Made by a program: the position numbers and the translations under genes | Origin: Streptosporangium carneum | Lineage (GTDB): Bacteria; Actinomycetota; Actinomycetes; Streptosporangiales; Streptosporangiaceae | Assembly (NCBI RefSeq): GCF_027922005.1 | Contig: NZ_BSEV01000001.1 | Coordinates: 955,638-1,019,637, forward strand | DNA length: 64,000 bases | Direction of reading: 5' to 3' | Notes under the pieces: generated by a model | Seen by the model: the letters and a program-made list of their open reading frames with translations, nothing else | The model's database searches: none | Told to the model about the DNA's origin: nothing | In this document: positions 1 to 7,820 of the stretch, one piece after another | Layout of the letters: the number at the start of each line of letters is the position of its first letter | Position numbering within the stretch: position 1 is the stretch's first letter

Positions 1-216
1 GAACACCCGCGCATACGTTACTGCCCAGTCACGCGGGTAATGCTTACCTTTCTCCCAATCACGGATCGATCGGGACAAAGAAGCGACCATCGAGGTGTCG
101 CATCCGGCCTCTTCGAGCAGGTGGCGGGCCATTTCGTTCTTGCTCCAGCCGCGCTTCTCGCGCTCGGACCGCAAACGTGATGCCCATGCCGGGCATTCCT
201 GAAAAGACACGGCCAT
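1..216 (-). CDS. XRE-family helix-turn-helix regulator, N-terminal part (runs off window)
   Basis: The first 72 codons of a gene that continues beyond the window start. Translation from the ATG at 216 gives MAVSFQECPAWASRL and, further on, GWSKNEMARHLLEEAGC and SRSIRDWEKGKHYPRDWA. This is the pattern of an XRE/Cro-type helix-turn-helix in which the second helix follows a 'W-S-x-x-E-M-A' start. The family consists of DNA-binding repressors. It faces away from the small-protein cassette at 394-2140, and such regulators commonly accompany this cassette in Streptosporangiales. A perfect palindrome lies 24 bp upstream of its start and may be its operator. The C-terminal domain is not visible, so the ligand or partner is unknown. 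Confidence 0.7.
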   Translation of the reverse strand, partial: MAVSFQECPAWASRLRSEREKRGWSKNEMARHLLEEAGCDTSMVASLSRSIRDWEKGKHYPRDWAVTYARVF

Positions 217-239
217 ATCACCCGCCCGCCAGTCACCGG

Positions 240-260
240 GGCGGAGACAAAGTCTCCGCC
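240..260. promoter_or_regulatory. Perfect palindrome between divergent genes
   Basis: Arms GGCGGAGAC (240-248) and GTCTCCGCC (252-260) are exact inverse complements around a 3-base centre AAA. It sits 24 bp upstream of the XRE gene start and on the promoter side of the divergent cassette. It may be the regulator's operator; a small hairpin is the alternative. Confidence 0.5.
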
Positions 261-331
261 TTCTCTCCGGCATTTTCCGTTACGCAGCGTGTTTCCGCTG
301 GGGTTCACTGACAAAGCCCGAAAACGACAGC

Positions 332-368
332 GGCCCCGGACGCGGTGATCTCAACACCGGCCGGGGCC
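332..368 (+). terminator. GC-rich hairpin (terminator or attenuator) before the small-protein cassette
   Basis: Outer arms GGCCCCGG (332-339) and CCGGGGCC (361-368) enclose inner arms CGGTG and CACCG, and TT follows. A second inverted repeat, TCAGGA (373-378) and TCCTGA (385-390), lies between the hairpin and the first start and would cover the ribosome binding region. An attenuator-like leader is one reading; a simple terminator of an upstream transcript is the other. Confidence 0.45.
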
Positions 369-393
369 TTGATCAGGAAAGGCCTCCTGACCC

Positions 394-1389
394 GTGAGCA
401 ACCCTAGTGCTCCGGTCCTCGACCGGCCCACGCCAATCCAGGGCTGCGGCTGCCTCCCCGACGCCGTCCCTATGCCGATGGGATGCGTCTTATGCGGGCA
501 CGCCCCTTACGCGCACGGCTGCCCCGGCCGACCCGCCGATCATGACTACGCGCAGCCGGACGGCGCGCTGATGAACGCCCGGCTGGAGGCCCGTCGCCGG
601 TACGGCCCGCGAGGCATGCCCGCCGTCGCACCGCCGACCGAGGTCATCCCCCTGGTGCCCACGCAGCGCCACCCCACCCCCGAGCCGTCCGTCCCTGAGC
701 CGTCCGCGCCCGAACCATCCGTGCCCGCTCCGATGCCGCCCGCCGTACCGGACACCCGGCAGCCCCTTATCCCGGCTCCCGCCGACGATCCGGAGCCGCC
801 GGCCGTCGCGACCGCCGTACAGCCTGCCCGTCCGCCGCTGCCCCGGCGGGTACACCGCCCCTTTCCCCGGCCTGGAACACAGCCTGGAACGCGGTCCGGT
901 GTACGGCCCGCCGCCAGGGCCGCCCGGCGTGGCGGCAGCCGATGTCCCGCGTCCGCCGTTCGCGTGTACGCCCGCGCACCCGGCGAGGCGGGAACCGTCC
1001 CGCCGACGCTTCGGCCGCCCGAGTCGTACGGTTCGGCCCAGATCCTTCTTCCCCACCGCACAAGACGGACCTGCCCGGCGTCGCGACCGCCGGGACAGGT
1101 CCTCAACCGGACACCGGAGGTCCGATTCATGGGAAATGGTAAGTCCCCCGTCCTCGCCGAGACGATCCCCGGCTGGCGGGTGATGCGCAGTGACGCCGGA
1201 CGCTACTGGGCCACCCGGAACGAGCCCTTCCTTGACGCCGTGACGCGCGGGCCGCTCGACGCGCCGCCGTTTCGCACCGTGGACGCCGACACCTACGGTG
1301 AACTGCTCGACGAGGTCCACCGGCAGGAGCGCGCGGCGGAACAGGCCACCAGGAAAATCCCGCGACAGGCCGGGCGGGTGACCTCGTGA
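394..1389 (+). CDS. Proline-rich unknown protein, boundaries uncertain
   Basis: An open frame from GTG 394. The N-terminus (about 70 residues) has two CxC/CxxC-like elements, GCGCLPDA and GCVLCGHAPYAHGCPGR, which resemble small Streptosporangiales proteins. A Pro/Glu/Ser repeat (PEPSVPEPSAPEPSVP, near 690-730) follows. From about 820 to 1125 the translation looks unlike a natural protein (Arg-rich, no clear domain), so a frameshift or an earlier natural end is possible. The last 86 codons have their own ribosome binding site and are probably a separate gene (1129-1389). I do not recognise a function. Confidence 0.35.
   Translation: MSNPSAPVLDRPTPIQGCGCLPDAVPMPMGCVLCGHAPYAHGCPGRPADHDYAQPDGALMNARLEARRRYGPRGMPAVAPPTEVIPLVPTQRHPTPEPSVPEPSAPEPSVPAPMPPAVPDTRQPLIPAPADDPEPPAVATAVQPARPPLPRRVHRPFPRPGTQPGTRSGVRPAARAARRGGSRCPASAVRVYARAPGEAGTVPPTLRPPESYGSAQILLPHRTRRTCPASRPPGQVLNRTPEVRFMGNGKSPVLAETIPGWRVMRSDAGRYWATRNEPFLDAVTRGPLDAPPFRTVDADTYGELLDEVHRQERAAEQATRKIPRQAGRVTS
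1116..1120 (+). promoter_or_regulatory. Ribosome binding site that decides the start at 1129
   Basis: GGAGG ends 8 bases before the ATG at 1129, in frame with the longer open frame from 394. The strong site, together with the change in protein character, supports a separate 86-residue gene. Confidence 0.55.
1129..1389 (+). CDS. Small conserved-type protein, first of a coupled trio
   Basis: An 86-residue soluble protein containing PGWRVMRSDAGRYWATR and, toward the end, DADTYGELLDEVHRQERAA. The W-x-V-x-R-S-D-x-G-R-x-W-A-T-R pattern recurs in short unknown proteins of Streptosporangiales that sit next to XRE regulators; I know the pattern but no function. The GTG of the next gene overlaps the stop by four bases, so the products are probably made together. 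No transmembrane segment or signal peptide is visible. The start was chosen for the GGAGG site 8 bases upstream. Confidence 0.55.
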   Translation: MGNGKSPVLAETIPGWRVMRSDAGRYWATRNEPFLDAVTRGPLDAPPFRTVDADTYGELLDEVHRQERAAEQATRKIPRQAGRVTS

Positions 1390-1862
1390 TCGGCCGCTCC
1401 CGTGCCCCGGGTCGCCACCGCGCCGGACAGCCCGTCGTCCCGGTGGTGCACCGTCGCCTCTGGGACGGCCCCGCCCGTGCCGAAGCCGACCGCCTCACCC
1501 GGGCGTGGCCCGCCTGGCTGGTGCTGTACAGCCTGGGCCGCCGCCGTTTCTACGCCATCGCCGCCTGGCCGACGCCCGAACCGTCGACGGTCGCCGACGA
1601 CACGGCCGAGGGCCTGGAAGAACAGATGCGCGAGGTGGAGACCGCCTTCCCTCCGACCGTCTCGACCCCTTTCATCTCCTTGCCTTCCCCCTCTCCGGAG
1701 AGGCCGACGGCATCGCCTCTCCAGGCGTCGCCGAGGGTCCCGCCTTCCCCGGGCAGGCCCGGCGGCACCGCCTCCTCCGGACGGGCATGGCGGCGCGCCA
1801 CGGCGCAGGCGTACGCCGCCGCGCCCCAGCACTCACGCCACCCCTACCGGAGGGCCGCGTGA
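1386..1862 (+). CDS. Unknown small protein, second of the coupled trio
   Basis: A 158-residue protein starting at a GTG that overlaps the previous stop (GTGA). The core reads PAWLVLYSLGRRRFYAIAAW followed by an acidic stretch, ADDTAEGLEEQMREVE. The rest, from about residue 85, is Pro/Ser/Arg-rich and probably disordered. The W-L-V-L-Y-S-x-G-R-R-x-F-Y-A-I-A-A-W pattern is shared by unknown proteins of related genomes that occur in the same order. It ends in another four-base GTGA overlap with the third gene, which argues for one transcript and a shared role. No enzymatic motif was seen. Confidence 0.6.
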   Translation: MIGRSRAPGRHRAGQPVVPVVHRRLWDGPARAEADRLTRAWPAWLVLYSLGRRRFYAIAAWPTPEPSTVADDTAEGLEEQMREVETAFPPTVSTPFISLPSPSPERPTASPLQASPRVPPSPGRPGGTASSGRAWRRATAQAYAAAPQHSRHPYRRAA

Positions 1863-2140
1863 TCACTCCGAGAAGGCCGCCCCCGGCAGACCCGGGTGCG
1901 CTCGCCGAACGGCTCCGCGCGCTGCGGCAGGCCCACCCCGCCTGGCACATCACCTACGACGACGGAGTCCGCGTCTGGAGCGCCCTGCGCGACCCGTTCC
2001 CCACCAAGCAGGAGATCGACGCGGGCGTCAAGCTTCTGATCAAGACCCCCTCCCCGGAACGGATGGACCAGGAGCTGACCGGCCAGGCCGAGATCCTGAA
2101 GAACCTGCCCGCCACTTCCAGGGCCTTCCCACGGCTCTGA
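1859..2140 (+). CDS. Unknown small protein, third of the coupled trio
   Basis: A 93-residue protein from GTG 1859, overlapping the previous stop by four bases. It contains LAERLRALRQAHPAWHITYD, then WSALRDPFPTKQEIDAGV, and ends with a helix-like acidic/Gln region. The 'W-H-I-T-Y-D ... W-x-A-x-R' pattern is that of small unknown Streptosporangiales proteins paired with the preceding gene. No signal peptide, membrane segment or catalytic motif is visible. The function is unknown. The tight coupling suggests that the three products act together, perhaps under control of the divergent XRE regulator. Confidence 0.6.
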   Translation: MITPRRPPPADPGALAERLRALRQAHPAWHITYDDGVRVWSALRDPFPTKQEIDAGVKLLIKTPSPERMDQELTGQAEILKNLPATSRAFPRL

Positions 2141-2304
2141 AAGCCGGTGCGGCGGCCAGGAGCCTCCTTCCCGTTCCTGGCCGCCGCGCCTCACGACGTG
2201 TGGCCACTGCGGCGACGAAAGTGTGCCCCGAGCGTCACAGTCCGTGACGTTACGCTTGCCGATGAATGCTCCGAGTCAGGAGCCTGAGGAGAGAGGAGAG
2301 ACGG

Positions 2305-2433
2305 ATGGGAGATCACGCGGGGAAGCCGGCTGAGGACAAAAGGCTCATCCCAGGCGCGCCGAAGGGGCCGGAGCTGGATGGTGGCGCACCACCCGGGCAG
2401 CACGAGAAGCCGAAGCCGGATCCGAAGAAGTGA
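2305..2433 (+). CDS. Candidate imiditide precursor peptide
   Basis: A 42-residue peptide starting MGDHAGKPAEDKRL and rich in Lys, Asp, Glu, Pro and Gly, with no Cys, Ser or Thr. It has one Asp-Gly pair (D25-G26 in PELDGGAPP), the sequence most prone to aspartimide formation. The ATG at 2305 follows GGAGAG. The stop overlaps the methyltransferase start by four bases (GTGA), so the two are translationally coupled. In described imiditides a linear charged precursor is encoded beside a PIMT homologue that methylates one Asp, which then closes to an aspartimide. That this peptide is the substrate, and that D25 is the site, is inference. An in-frame ATG at 2266 would add 13 residues but lacks a good binding site. 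Confidence 0.7.
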   Translation: MGDHAGKPAEDKRLIPGAPKGPELDGGAPPGQHEKPKPDPKK

Positions 2434-3608
2434 TTCCGGAAACCGGGCGGCGGAGGTTGCGCGACCTTCTGGTGGAGACGGGCGTGCTGACCTCCGACTG
2501 GATGGCCGCCTACGAGGCGGCTCCCCGGGAGCTGTTCCTGCCCGACGTGATGTGGCCCGACGGCGGGATCGCCGTCTCCAAGCTCGACGACCCCGAGGAG
2601 TGGCGGTACTGGGCCGACGCCGATGTGCCCATCGCCACCCAGTGGGACGACGGCCGGCACACCGGAACCGCTCCCGGTGAGGTGGCCAGCAGCTCCAGCT
2701 CCGCGCCGAGCCTGGTGTTCTGGATGCTCGCCGAGCTGTCGGTGTTCGACGGAGCGAAGGTGCTGGAGGTCGGCACCGGTACCGGTTGGTGCGCCGCCCT
2801 GCTGTCGGCCAGGCTCGGCGAGGAGAACGTCGTCTCGGTCGAGGTGGACGAGGCGGTGGCCGAGACCGCGCGCGAGGCTCTGGCTTCGGCCGGTTGGCAT
2901 CCGCGACTCGTCGTCGGTGATGGCCTGCTCGGCTGGCCGGAAGGCGCGCCGTACGACAGGATTCTGGTGACCGCGGGCGTCCGGCAGGTACCTCGGGTCT
3001 GGATCGAGCAGACTCGTCCCGGCGGTGTGCTGGTGATGCCATGGGGGACCCACTACAGCGGGCAGAGCGCCGCCGTCCGGCTGGCTGTGGCCGACGACGG
3101 AACTGCGAGCGGACGCTTTTTCAGAGCCACCCGGTTCATGCGGATTCGGGCCCAGCGCCTGGACTGGCCCGCCCACGAGGACTACCTTCCCCCCGGCGAC
3201 GACTGGCCTGAGGACACCCGCCGGTCGACCACCGCGCTTCCGGTCGCGGAGGTGGTGGACGAGTCCGGCTACGCCGCCTTCGACTTCGTGACCGGCCTGC
3301 TGCTGCCCGAGTGCGTCCACACCTACGCCCGCTCCCCGAGCGGCACCATGACCATGTGGCTGTACGGCCTGGGTGACCGGTCGTGGGCGGCGGTGTACTT
3401 CGACGAGGACGACCCCGCAGCCTCGCGGGTCTACCAGGGCGGGCCGCGCGGTCTGTGGGACGAGGTCGAGGCCGCCCACCGGTGGTGGGCCGAGCGGGGG
3501 CGGCCGGGGCACGAGGAGTTCGGGCTGACCGTCACCGCGGACGGCCGCCAGCAGGTGTGGCTGCGGGAGCCGTCCGCGCTCGTTCCGCAGGCCGTACGCA
3601 CTCGGTGA
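2430..3608 (+). CDS. RiPP-associated protein-L-isoaspartate-type O-methyltransferase
   Basis: A 392-residue S-adenosylmethionine-dependent methyltransferase of the PIMT superfamily. The SAM loop is VLEVGTGTGWCAALL (near residue 110), followed by VVSVEVDEAV and a DRILVTAGV strand. It is far longer than housekeeping Pcm (about 220 residues). The C-terminal region reads RWWAERGRPGHEEFGLTVTA and then QVWLREP, which matches the C-terminal motif described for O-methyltransferases of lasso peptide, graspetide, lanthipeptide and imiditide clusters. It probably methylates an Asp side chain of the coupled peptide, leading to an aspartimide. No ATP-grasp, lasso or Lan gene is adjacent, which favours the imiditide type. 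Trans action on the lanthipeptide made from 20207 cannot be excluded. Confidence 0.88.
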   Translation: MIPETGRRRLRDLLVETGVLTSDWMAAYEAAPRELFLPDVMWPDGGIAVSKLDDPEEWRYWADADVPIATQWDDGRHTGTAPGEVASSSSSAPSLVFWMLAELSVFDGAKVLEVGTGTGWCAALLSARLGEENVVSVEVDEAVAETAREALASAGWHPRLVVGDGLLGWPEGAPYDRILVTAGVRQVPRVWIEQTRPGGVLVMPWGTHYSGQSAAVRLAVADDGTASGRFFRATRFMRIRAQRLDWPAHEDYLPPGDDWPEDTRRSTTALPVAEVVDESGYAAFDFVTGLLLPECVHTYARSPSGTMTMWLYGLGDRSWAAVYFDEDDPAASRVYQGGPRGLWDEVEAAHRWWAERGRPGHEEFGLTVTADGRQQVWLREPSALVPQAVRTR

Positions 3609-3678
3609 GATCGCCCGCGGCGGCTCAGGGCGCGAAGGGACGCTTCTCCCGCCTCTTGGCGGTCGCTCGGTGGAGGGG

Positions 3679-3700
3679 GCGGGGCCGTCGCCGGCCCCGC
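3679..3700. terminator. Hairpin between convergent genes
   Basis: Arms GCGGGGCC (3679-3686) and GGCCCCGC (3693-3700) flank a 6-base loop between the methyltransferase and cvnD stops, so it could end both transcripts. Confidence 0.55.
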
Positions 3701-3740
3701 GGGGTTTCGAGGTCGCCGTCTCGGCGCTCCCGGCGCAGGC

Positions 3741-4316
3741 TCAGGGCTGACTGGCCGTCAGCACCTTCAGCGAGTGCTCGACCAGCGTCACCAGCACGGT
3801 CTTGGCCGAGGTGCGGCGCCGTACGTCGCACAGCAGCACCGGCACGTCGAGATCCAGGTCGAGGGCGACCCGCACCTCCTCCGCCTCGTACCGGTCGGCG
3901 CCGTCGAAGCAGTTGACCGCCACGATGAACGGCGTCCCGCGCTGCTCGAAGTAGTCGATCGAGGGGAAGCAGTCGGTCAGCCGCCGGGTGTCGGCGAGCA
4001 CGACCGCGCCGAGCGCTCCGTAGGACAGCTCGTCCCACATGAACCAGAACCGCTCCTGGCCGGGAGTGCCGAACAGGTAGACGACCAGGCCCTCCCTGAT
4101 CGTGATGCGGCCGAAGTCCATCGCGACCGTGGTCGTGGTCTTGCTCTCCACGCCCTCGACGTCGTCGATGCCGATGCCGCGGTCGGAGAGCACCTCCTCG
4201 GTGCGCAGCGGGCGGATCTCGCTGATCGAACCGACGAGCGTGGTCTTGCCCACCCCGAAGCCGCCCGCGATGAGAATCTTGAGCGCGACAGGTTCGTCAG
4301 AGGGCCCGAAGTCCAT
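3741..4316 (-). CDS. cvnD: CvnD-type small GTPase
   Basis: A 191-residue Ras-like GTPase of the conservon D family. The P-loop is GGFGVGKTT (about residues 18-26), the G3 region reads YLFGTPGQERF and the G4 region VNCFDGAD (N/T-KxD replaced by N-x-F-D, as in this family). In Streptomyces, CvnD proteins form a membrane-associated complex with CvnA, B and C and affect development and antibiotic production. The start overlaps cvnC by 20 bases, and it is the last gene of the cvnABCD operon read on the minus strand. It lacks a C-terminal lipidation motif, as usual for bacterial members. Confidence 0.93.
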   Translation of the reverse strand: MDFGPSDEPVALKILIAGGFGVGKTTLVGSISEIRPLRTEEVLSDRGIGIDDVEGVESKTTTTVAMDFGRITIREGLVVYLFGTPGQERFWFMWDELSYGALGAVVLADTRRLTDCFPSIDYFEQRGTPFIVAVNCFDGADRYEAEEVRVALDLDLDVPVLLCDVRRRTSAKTVLVTLVEHSLKVLTASQP

Positions 4317-4644
4317 TGATCACTTCCTTGAGAATGCGCTCGCTCGCCGATGCGCGCCCGATCGAAATGAGCTTGTGGTCCTTGAGGTCGCCGAGGAGCA
4401 CGCGGACCACGCCGAGCGGCAGGTCCAGCTCCGAGGCGACGTCGGCGACCGAGGTCGCCTCGGTGACCAGGGAGAGGATGCGTTCCTGTTCCGGGCTCGG
4501 GACGAACCCGTTCGAGGGGAAGGCCCCTGTCGCGGTGACCAGCGCGACCAGGTCCAGCGTGTCGCCCGAGGACCGGGTGCGGCCCCCGATCAGCGCGTAC
4601 GGCCGGACGATCGGTCCCGCCTCCTCGTCCATCCAGCGCGTCAT
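4297..4644 (-). CDS. cvnC: CvnC-type DUF742 protein
   Basis: A 115-residue DUF742 protein. The N-terminus DEEAGPIVRPYALIGGRT is the family signature, and the rest resembles a small winged-helix fold (SVADVASELDLPLGVVRVLL, GDLKDHKLI). In conservons this protein lies between the roadblock protein and the GTPase and is thought to link the two; whether it binds DNA is unknown. Overlap with cvnD by 20 bases and a 67-bp gap to cvnB fit a single operon. An ATG four codons downstream (4632) is a possible alternative start. Confidence 0.92.
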   Translation of the reverse strand: MTRWMDEEAGPIVRPYALIGGRTRSSGDTLDLVALVTATGAFPSNGFVPSPEQERILSLVTEATSVADVASELDLPLGVVRVLLGDLKDHKLISIGRASASERILKEVINGLRAL

Positions 4645-4711
4645 CCGCCCGCCTCGCCGTCGGCTCGGCGCGCGGACGACCCGTGGACTCCGTGCCGGTC
4701 GCCTCGCGCTC

Positions 4712-5119
4712 TCACGAGGTCCCTTGGCGCGGCTGGGTCGAGATGTGCTGGCCGACCCGCTTGACCAGCATCGCCATCTCGTAGGCGATGTGGCCGACGT
4801 CGCCGTCGGCGTCGCTCAGCACGGCCAGGCAGGTTCCCTGCCCCGCGGCCGTGACGAACAGGAACGCCGACTCCATCTCCACGATGGTCTGGCGCACCTC
4901 GCCGCCGCCGAAGTGGCGTCCCGCCCCGCGCGCCAGGCTCTGGAAGCCGGCGGCGATGGCGGACAGATGTTCGGCGTCCTCCCTGCTGAGGCCCTTGGAA
5001 GAGCCTACGGCGAGCCCGTCGGTGGACAGGATCACCGCCTGGCGTACCGCGCCCACCCTGCTGGTCAGGTCGTCGAGGAGCCAGTTGAGCTCGCCGGTGC
5101 TTGTGAATTTGCCGGTCAT
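4712..5119 (-). CDS. cvnB: CvnB-type roadblock/LC7 protein
   Basis: A 135-residue roadblock/LC7-fold protein beginning MTGKFTSTGELNWLLDDL, with the characteristic AVILSTDGLAVGSSKGLS and the central VRQTIVEMESAFLFV strand. Family members dimerise and act as regulators of small GTPases, here presumably CvnD. The ATG shares one base with the TAA stop of cvnA (TAATG), so translation is coupled. The start at 5119 is clear; reading further upstream in this frame only gives an antisense-like Arg/Pro-rich extension. Confidence 0.93.
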   Translation of the reverse strand: MTGKFTSTGELNWLLDDLTSRVGAVRQAVILSTDGLAVGSSKGLSREDAEHLSAIAAGFQSLARGAGRHFGGGEVRQTIVEMESAFLFVTAAGQGTCLAVLSDADGDVGHIAYEMAMLVKRVGQHISTQPRQGTS

Positions 5120-7701
5120 TAGTCCCCCTTGTCGCCTGTCGTCTGGTGTGGGAAGTCGTTTCCGTCCTCTTCTCGCCCGCGTCGCGCCCCCGCCTGGAAG
5201 GCGGAGAACAGCGCCCGTGTCTCGTCGGGTGAGCGTTCGGCGGCCTCGGGAGCGGGCTCCGCGGGCGGCTGTGACGTCTCCTGGCGGAGTTGCGGGGCCA
5301 GATTGGCCTGCCGTACCCGCCGGGGCAGGGGACGGGTCCCTGGGGAGCCCGAGGCGGGCTCGCGGGACGTCCCCGGAGCTCTGTCCCCGGACGCGTCGGA
5401 GAGGCCTCCGAGGGCCGCTCTCCTGGTCGACGTGTCGGCGACCACGGACAGGGTCGGGGCGGCCAGGGGGTGATCGCCGGGGGAGGTGCGGCCCGCGGAC
5501 GCCGGGGACAGGACGGGCGGCGCCGCCGGGGCCGCGGGGGACCCGGTGGAAGGCGCCGAGGGCCCTGAGGGGGTCGTCCTGGTCCGGCGCGGCAGGCCGC
5601 CGCCCGCGGCGCCGTTGCGGGATGTCCCGTTGCCGGAGACGCCGTTGCGCGGGCCCGTGGTGCGAGAGGCGGCGTGGGAGGCTCCGTCGCCGGGGAAGCC
5701 GCTCCCCGAGGCGTCGCCTGGGGAGGCGGGCGCGGCGGTCAGCGCGCTCGGCACGCCCGATTCGAAGAGCTCGGCGGCGTCGGCGGGGTGCTCGTCGACA
5801 CGTTCCGCGGTCAGGGTGAGCGGGGCGGAGGCGTCGGCGAGCACGGCGCGGGGGATGAGGGCGATGGCCGTGGTGCCGCCGAAGGGCGAGCCGCGCAGGA
5901 TGACCCTGATGCCGTGCCTGGCGGCGAGCTGGCCGACCACGAAGAGGCCGAGCTTGTCGCTGTCGGCCAGGTCGAACTCCGGCGGGTTGGCCAGCCGCTC
6001 GTTGAGCGCCTCGTACTCCTCCGCGCGCAGGCCCAGGCCCCGGTCCTCCACCTCGAGGGCGAAGCCGTTGGCCACGACGTCGCCGCGCACGGTCACCGTG
6101 GTCTGCGCCGGGGAGTAGATCGTGGCGTTCTCGATCAGCTCGGCGATCAGGTGGGTGATGTCGGCGACCGCCGCGCCGTCGAGCGCGGCGTTGGGCAGCG
6201 GCGCCACGCTGACCCTGGTGTAGTCCTCGACCTCGGCGATCGCCGCCCTGACGATGTCGACCACCGCGACCGGGTTGCGCCAGGCCCGTCCCGGCGCGGC
6301 GCCCGACAGGATGATCAGGCCCTCCGCGTGCCGTCGCATGCGGGTGGTCAGGTGGTCGAGACGGAACAGGTCGTCGAGGCTGTCCGGGTCGGTCGACCTG
6401 CGCTGCATGCTGTCGAGCAGGGTGAGCTGGCGCTGCAGGAGACTCTGCTTGCGGCGGGCCAGGTTCACGAAGACGTGGCTGACGCCGCGGCGCAGGTTGG
6501 CCTGGCCGACGGCGGCCTCGACGGCGGTGCGGCGCACCGAGTCGAACGCGTGGGCGACGTCCTTGACCTCGGTCGAGCCGCCCACGTTGATCGGCGGGAC
6601 CTCGGTCGGCACGTCGACCTCCTCGCCGCGTCGCAGCCGTTCGACGACGTGCGGGAGCCGTACGTCCGCCAGGTCCAGGGCGGCCGAGCGGAGGTCGGCG
6701 AGCTCGCTCGCCAGGCGGCGGCCGAAGCGGACCGACAGGATGATCGACGCGATCACCGCGAGCAGGCCGAGGCCGCCCGCGACCGCGATCCTGACCATGA
6801 TCCCCGTCGCCACCGACTGCGACCGCTCGGACAGGATGTTCGAGGAGGCGACGCCGAGCTGGTCGAGCCAGGTCGACAGGCCGTTGGTGGTCTGCTTCCA
6901 CCGCTCGGCCTCCACGGGCAGCCGTCCGCCGGTCGCTCCCGTGATGGCCTTCTCCATCGCGACGAACCTCTCGAAGGCGGTCGAGTCGAAGGTGTCGCGG
7001 TACGGCTTGCCGAGCTCGGAGTCCAGGGCGGACAGGCCGCGGGCGTGCAGGTAGCGCCTGGTCGAGGCGTACTCGCTGAAGGCCTCGCGCTCCTGCGCGG
7101 AGAGGCGGTAGTTGATCAGCGCGCCGCTGATCAGCGCGTTCTCCCTGGCGATCATCTCGCGGGCGTTGCCCATCGACTGCATGGCCGCGGCCTGCTGGTA
7201 GATCCCCAGGTCGGGGACCGCGACCAGCTGGTCGTACAGCAGGAAGACCGAGTCCAGGATCTGGTTGTAGTTCGACAGCACCTCGAGCCGGGAGTGACGT
7301 CCGCTGTCGATGCCGGAGCGGATGATCGCCAGCCGGTCGACCTGCCTGAGCACCCCGTGCAGCGCGGTGCGGATTTCCGGACTTCCGGAATCGTCGGCGA
7401 GCGCCGCCGTGCGGAACTTCTCGACCGCCCGGTCGGTACGGCCGCGCTGGTCGCCGATCCCGCTGGTGAGGACCCGGGAGCTGATGGCGACCGAGGACTG
7501 CGTCCGCTCGGCCTGAAGCTGGAGTCCCAGCTCGGTCGAGGTGAGGCCGACCGTCTGGTAGAGGCTGTTCGACCGCAGCAGAGCTGCGCCGTCGCCGACG
7601 GTCAGGTTAAGGGCAAAACCCCACAATGCACTCAACGATAAGAGGGGTAAGAGCAGCAGCAAAAAGATCTTGAACCGAATTGACCGGTTTCCAGAGCCCA
7701 T
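5119..7701 (-). CDS. cvnA: CvnA-type sensor kinase with nitrate/nitrite-sensing-like domain
   Basis: About 860 residues. Membrane segment 1 is at residues 8-30 (IFLLLLLPLLSLSALWGFAL), an extracellular NIT-like helical sensor follows at roughly 45-295, membrane segment 2 at about 300-325, then a HAMP-like linker. A GHKL ATPase domain lies at about 480-610 (IAELIENATIYSP as N box, VEDRGLGL as G1). The long Pro/Ser/Gly-rich tail from about 640 is probably disordered. It is the membrane sensor of the conservon, signalling to CvnB, C and D. No clear phospho-accepting His box is visible, as is common in CvnA. I chose ATG 7701; TTG 7716 and GTG 7707 are in-frame alternatives. Confidence 0.9.
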   Translation of the reverse strand: MGSGNRSIRFKIFLLLLLPLLSLSALWGFALNLTVGDGAALLRSNSLYQTVGLTSTELGLQLQAERTQSSVAISSRVLTSGIGDQRGRTDRAVEKFRTAALADDSGSPEIRTALHGVLRQVDRLAIIRSGIDSGRHSRLEVLSNYNQILDSVFLLYDQLVAVPDLGIYQQAAAMQSMGNAREMIARENALISGALINYRLSAQEREAFSEYASTRRYLHARGLSALDSELGKPYRDTFDSTAFERFVAMEKAITGATGGRLPVEAERWKQTTNGLSTWLDQLGVASSNILSERSQSVATGIMVRIAVAGGLGLLAVIASIILSVRFGRRLASELADLRSAALDLADVRLPHVVERLRRGEEVDVPTEVPPINVGGSTEVKDVAHAFDSVRRTAVEAAVGQANLRRGVSHVFVNLARRKQSLLQRQLTLLDSMQRRSTDPDSLDDLFRLDHLTTRMRRHAEGLIILSGAAPGRAWRNPVAVVDIVRAAIAEVEDYTRVSVAPLPNAALDGAAVADITHLIAELIENATIYSPAQTTVTVRGDVVANGFALEVEDRGLGLRAEEYEALNERLANPPEFDLADSDKLGLFVVGQLAARHGIRVILRGSPFGGTTAIALIPRAVLADASAPLTLTAERVDEHPADAAELFESGVPSALTAAPASPGDASGSGFPGDGASHAASRTTGPRNGVSGNGTSRNGAAGGGLPRRTRTTPSGPSAPSTGSPAAPAAPPVLSPASAGRTSPGDHPLAAPTLSVVADTSTRRAALGGLSDASGDRAPGTSREPASGSPGTRPLPRRVRQANLAPQLRQETSQPPAEPAPEAAERSPDETRALFSAFQAGARRGREEDGNDFPHQTTGDKGD

Positions 7702-7820
7702 GCCCACTCGTCCCAACTTCTGAGTGTGTGGAGGCCCGCGCTGCCTTGGGGATGGTTACGCCTCCGGAAGATCGCACAGGAGACTAGCACCGATAAGGTT
7801 TTCGCGCAGTGGAGGATCTG

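Noticed and set aside
2430..3608. Housekeeping protein-repair methyltransferase (Pcm)
   Set aside because: It is about 170 residues too long and has the C-terminal motif of RiPP-associated enzymes, with a coupled small peptide in front.
5674..7641. A 655-codon open frame on the plus strand
   Set aside because: It is the shadow of cvnA; the Arg/Gly/Val/Asp bias is that of the reverse frame.
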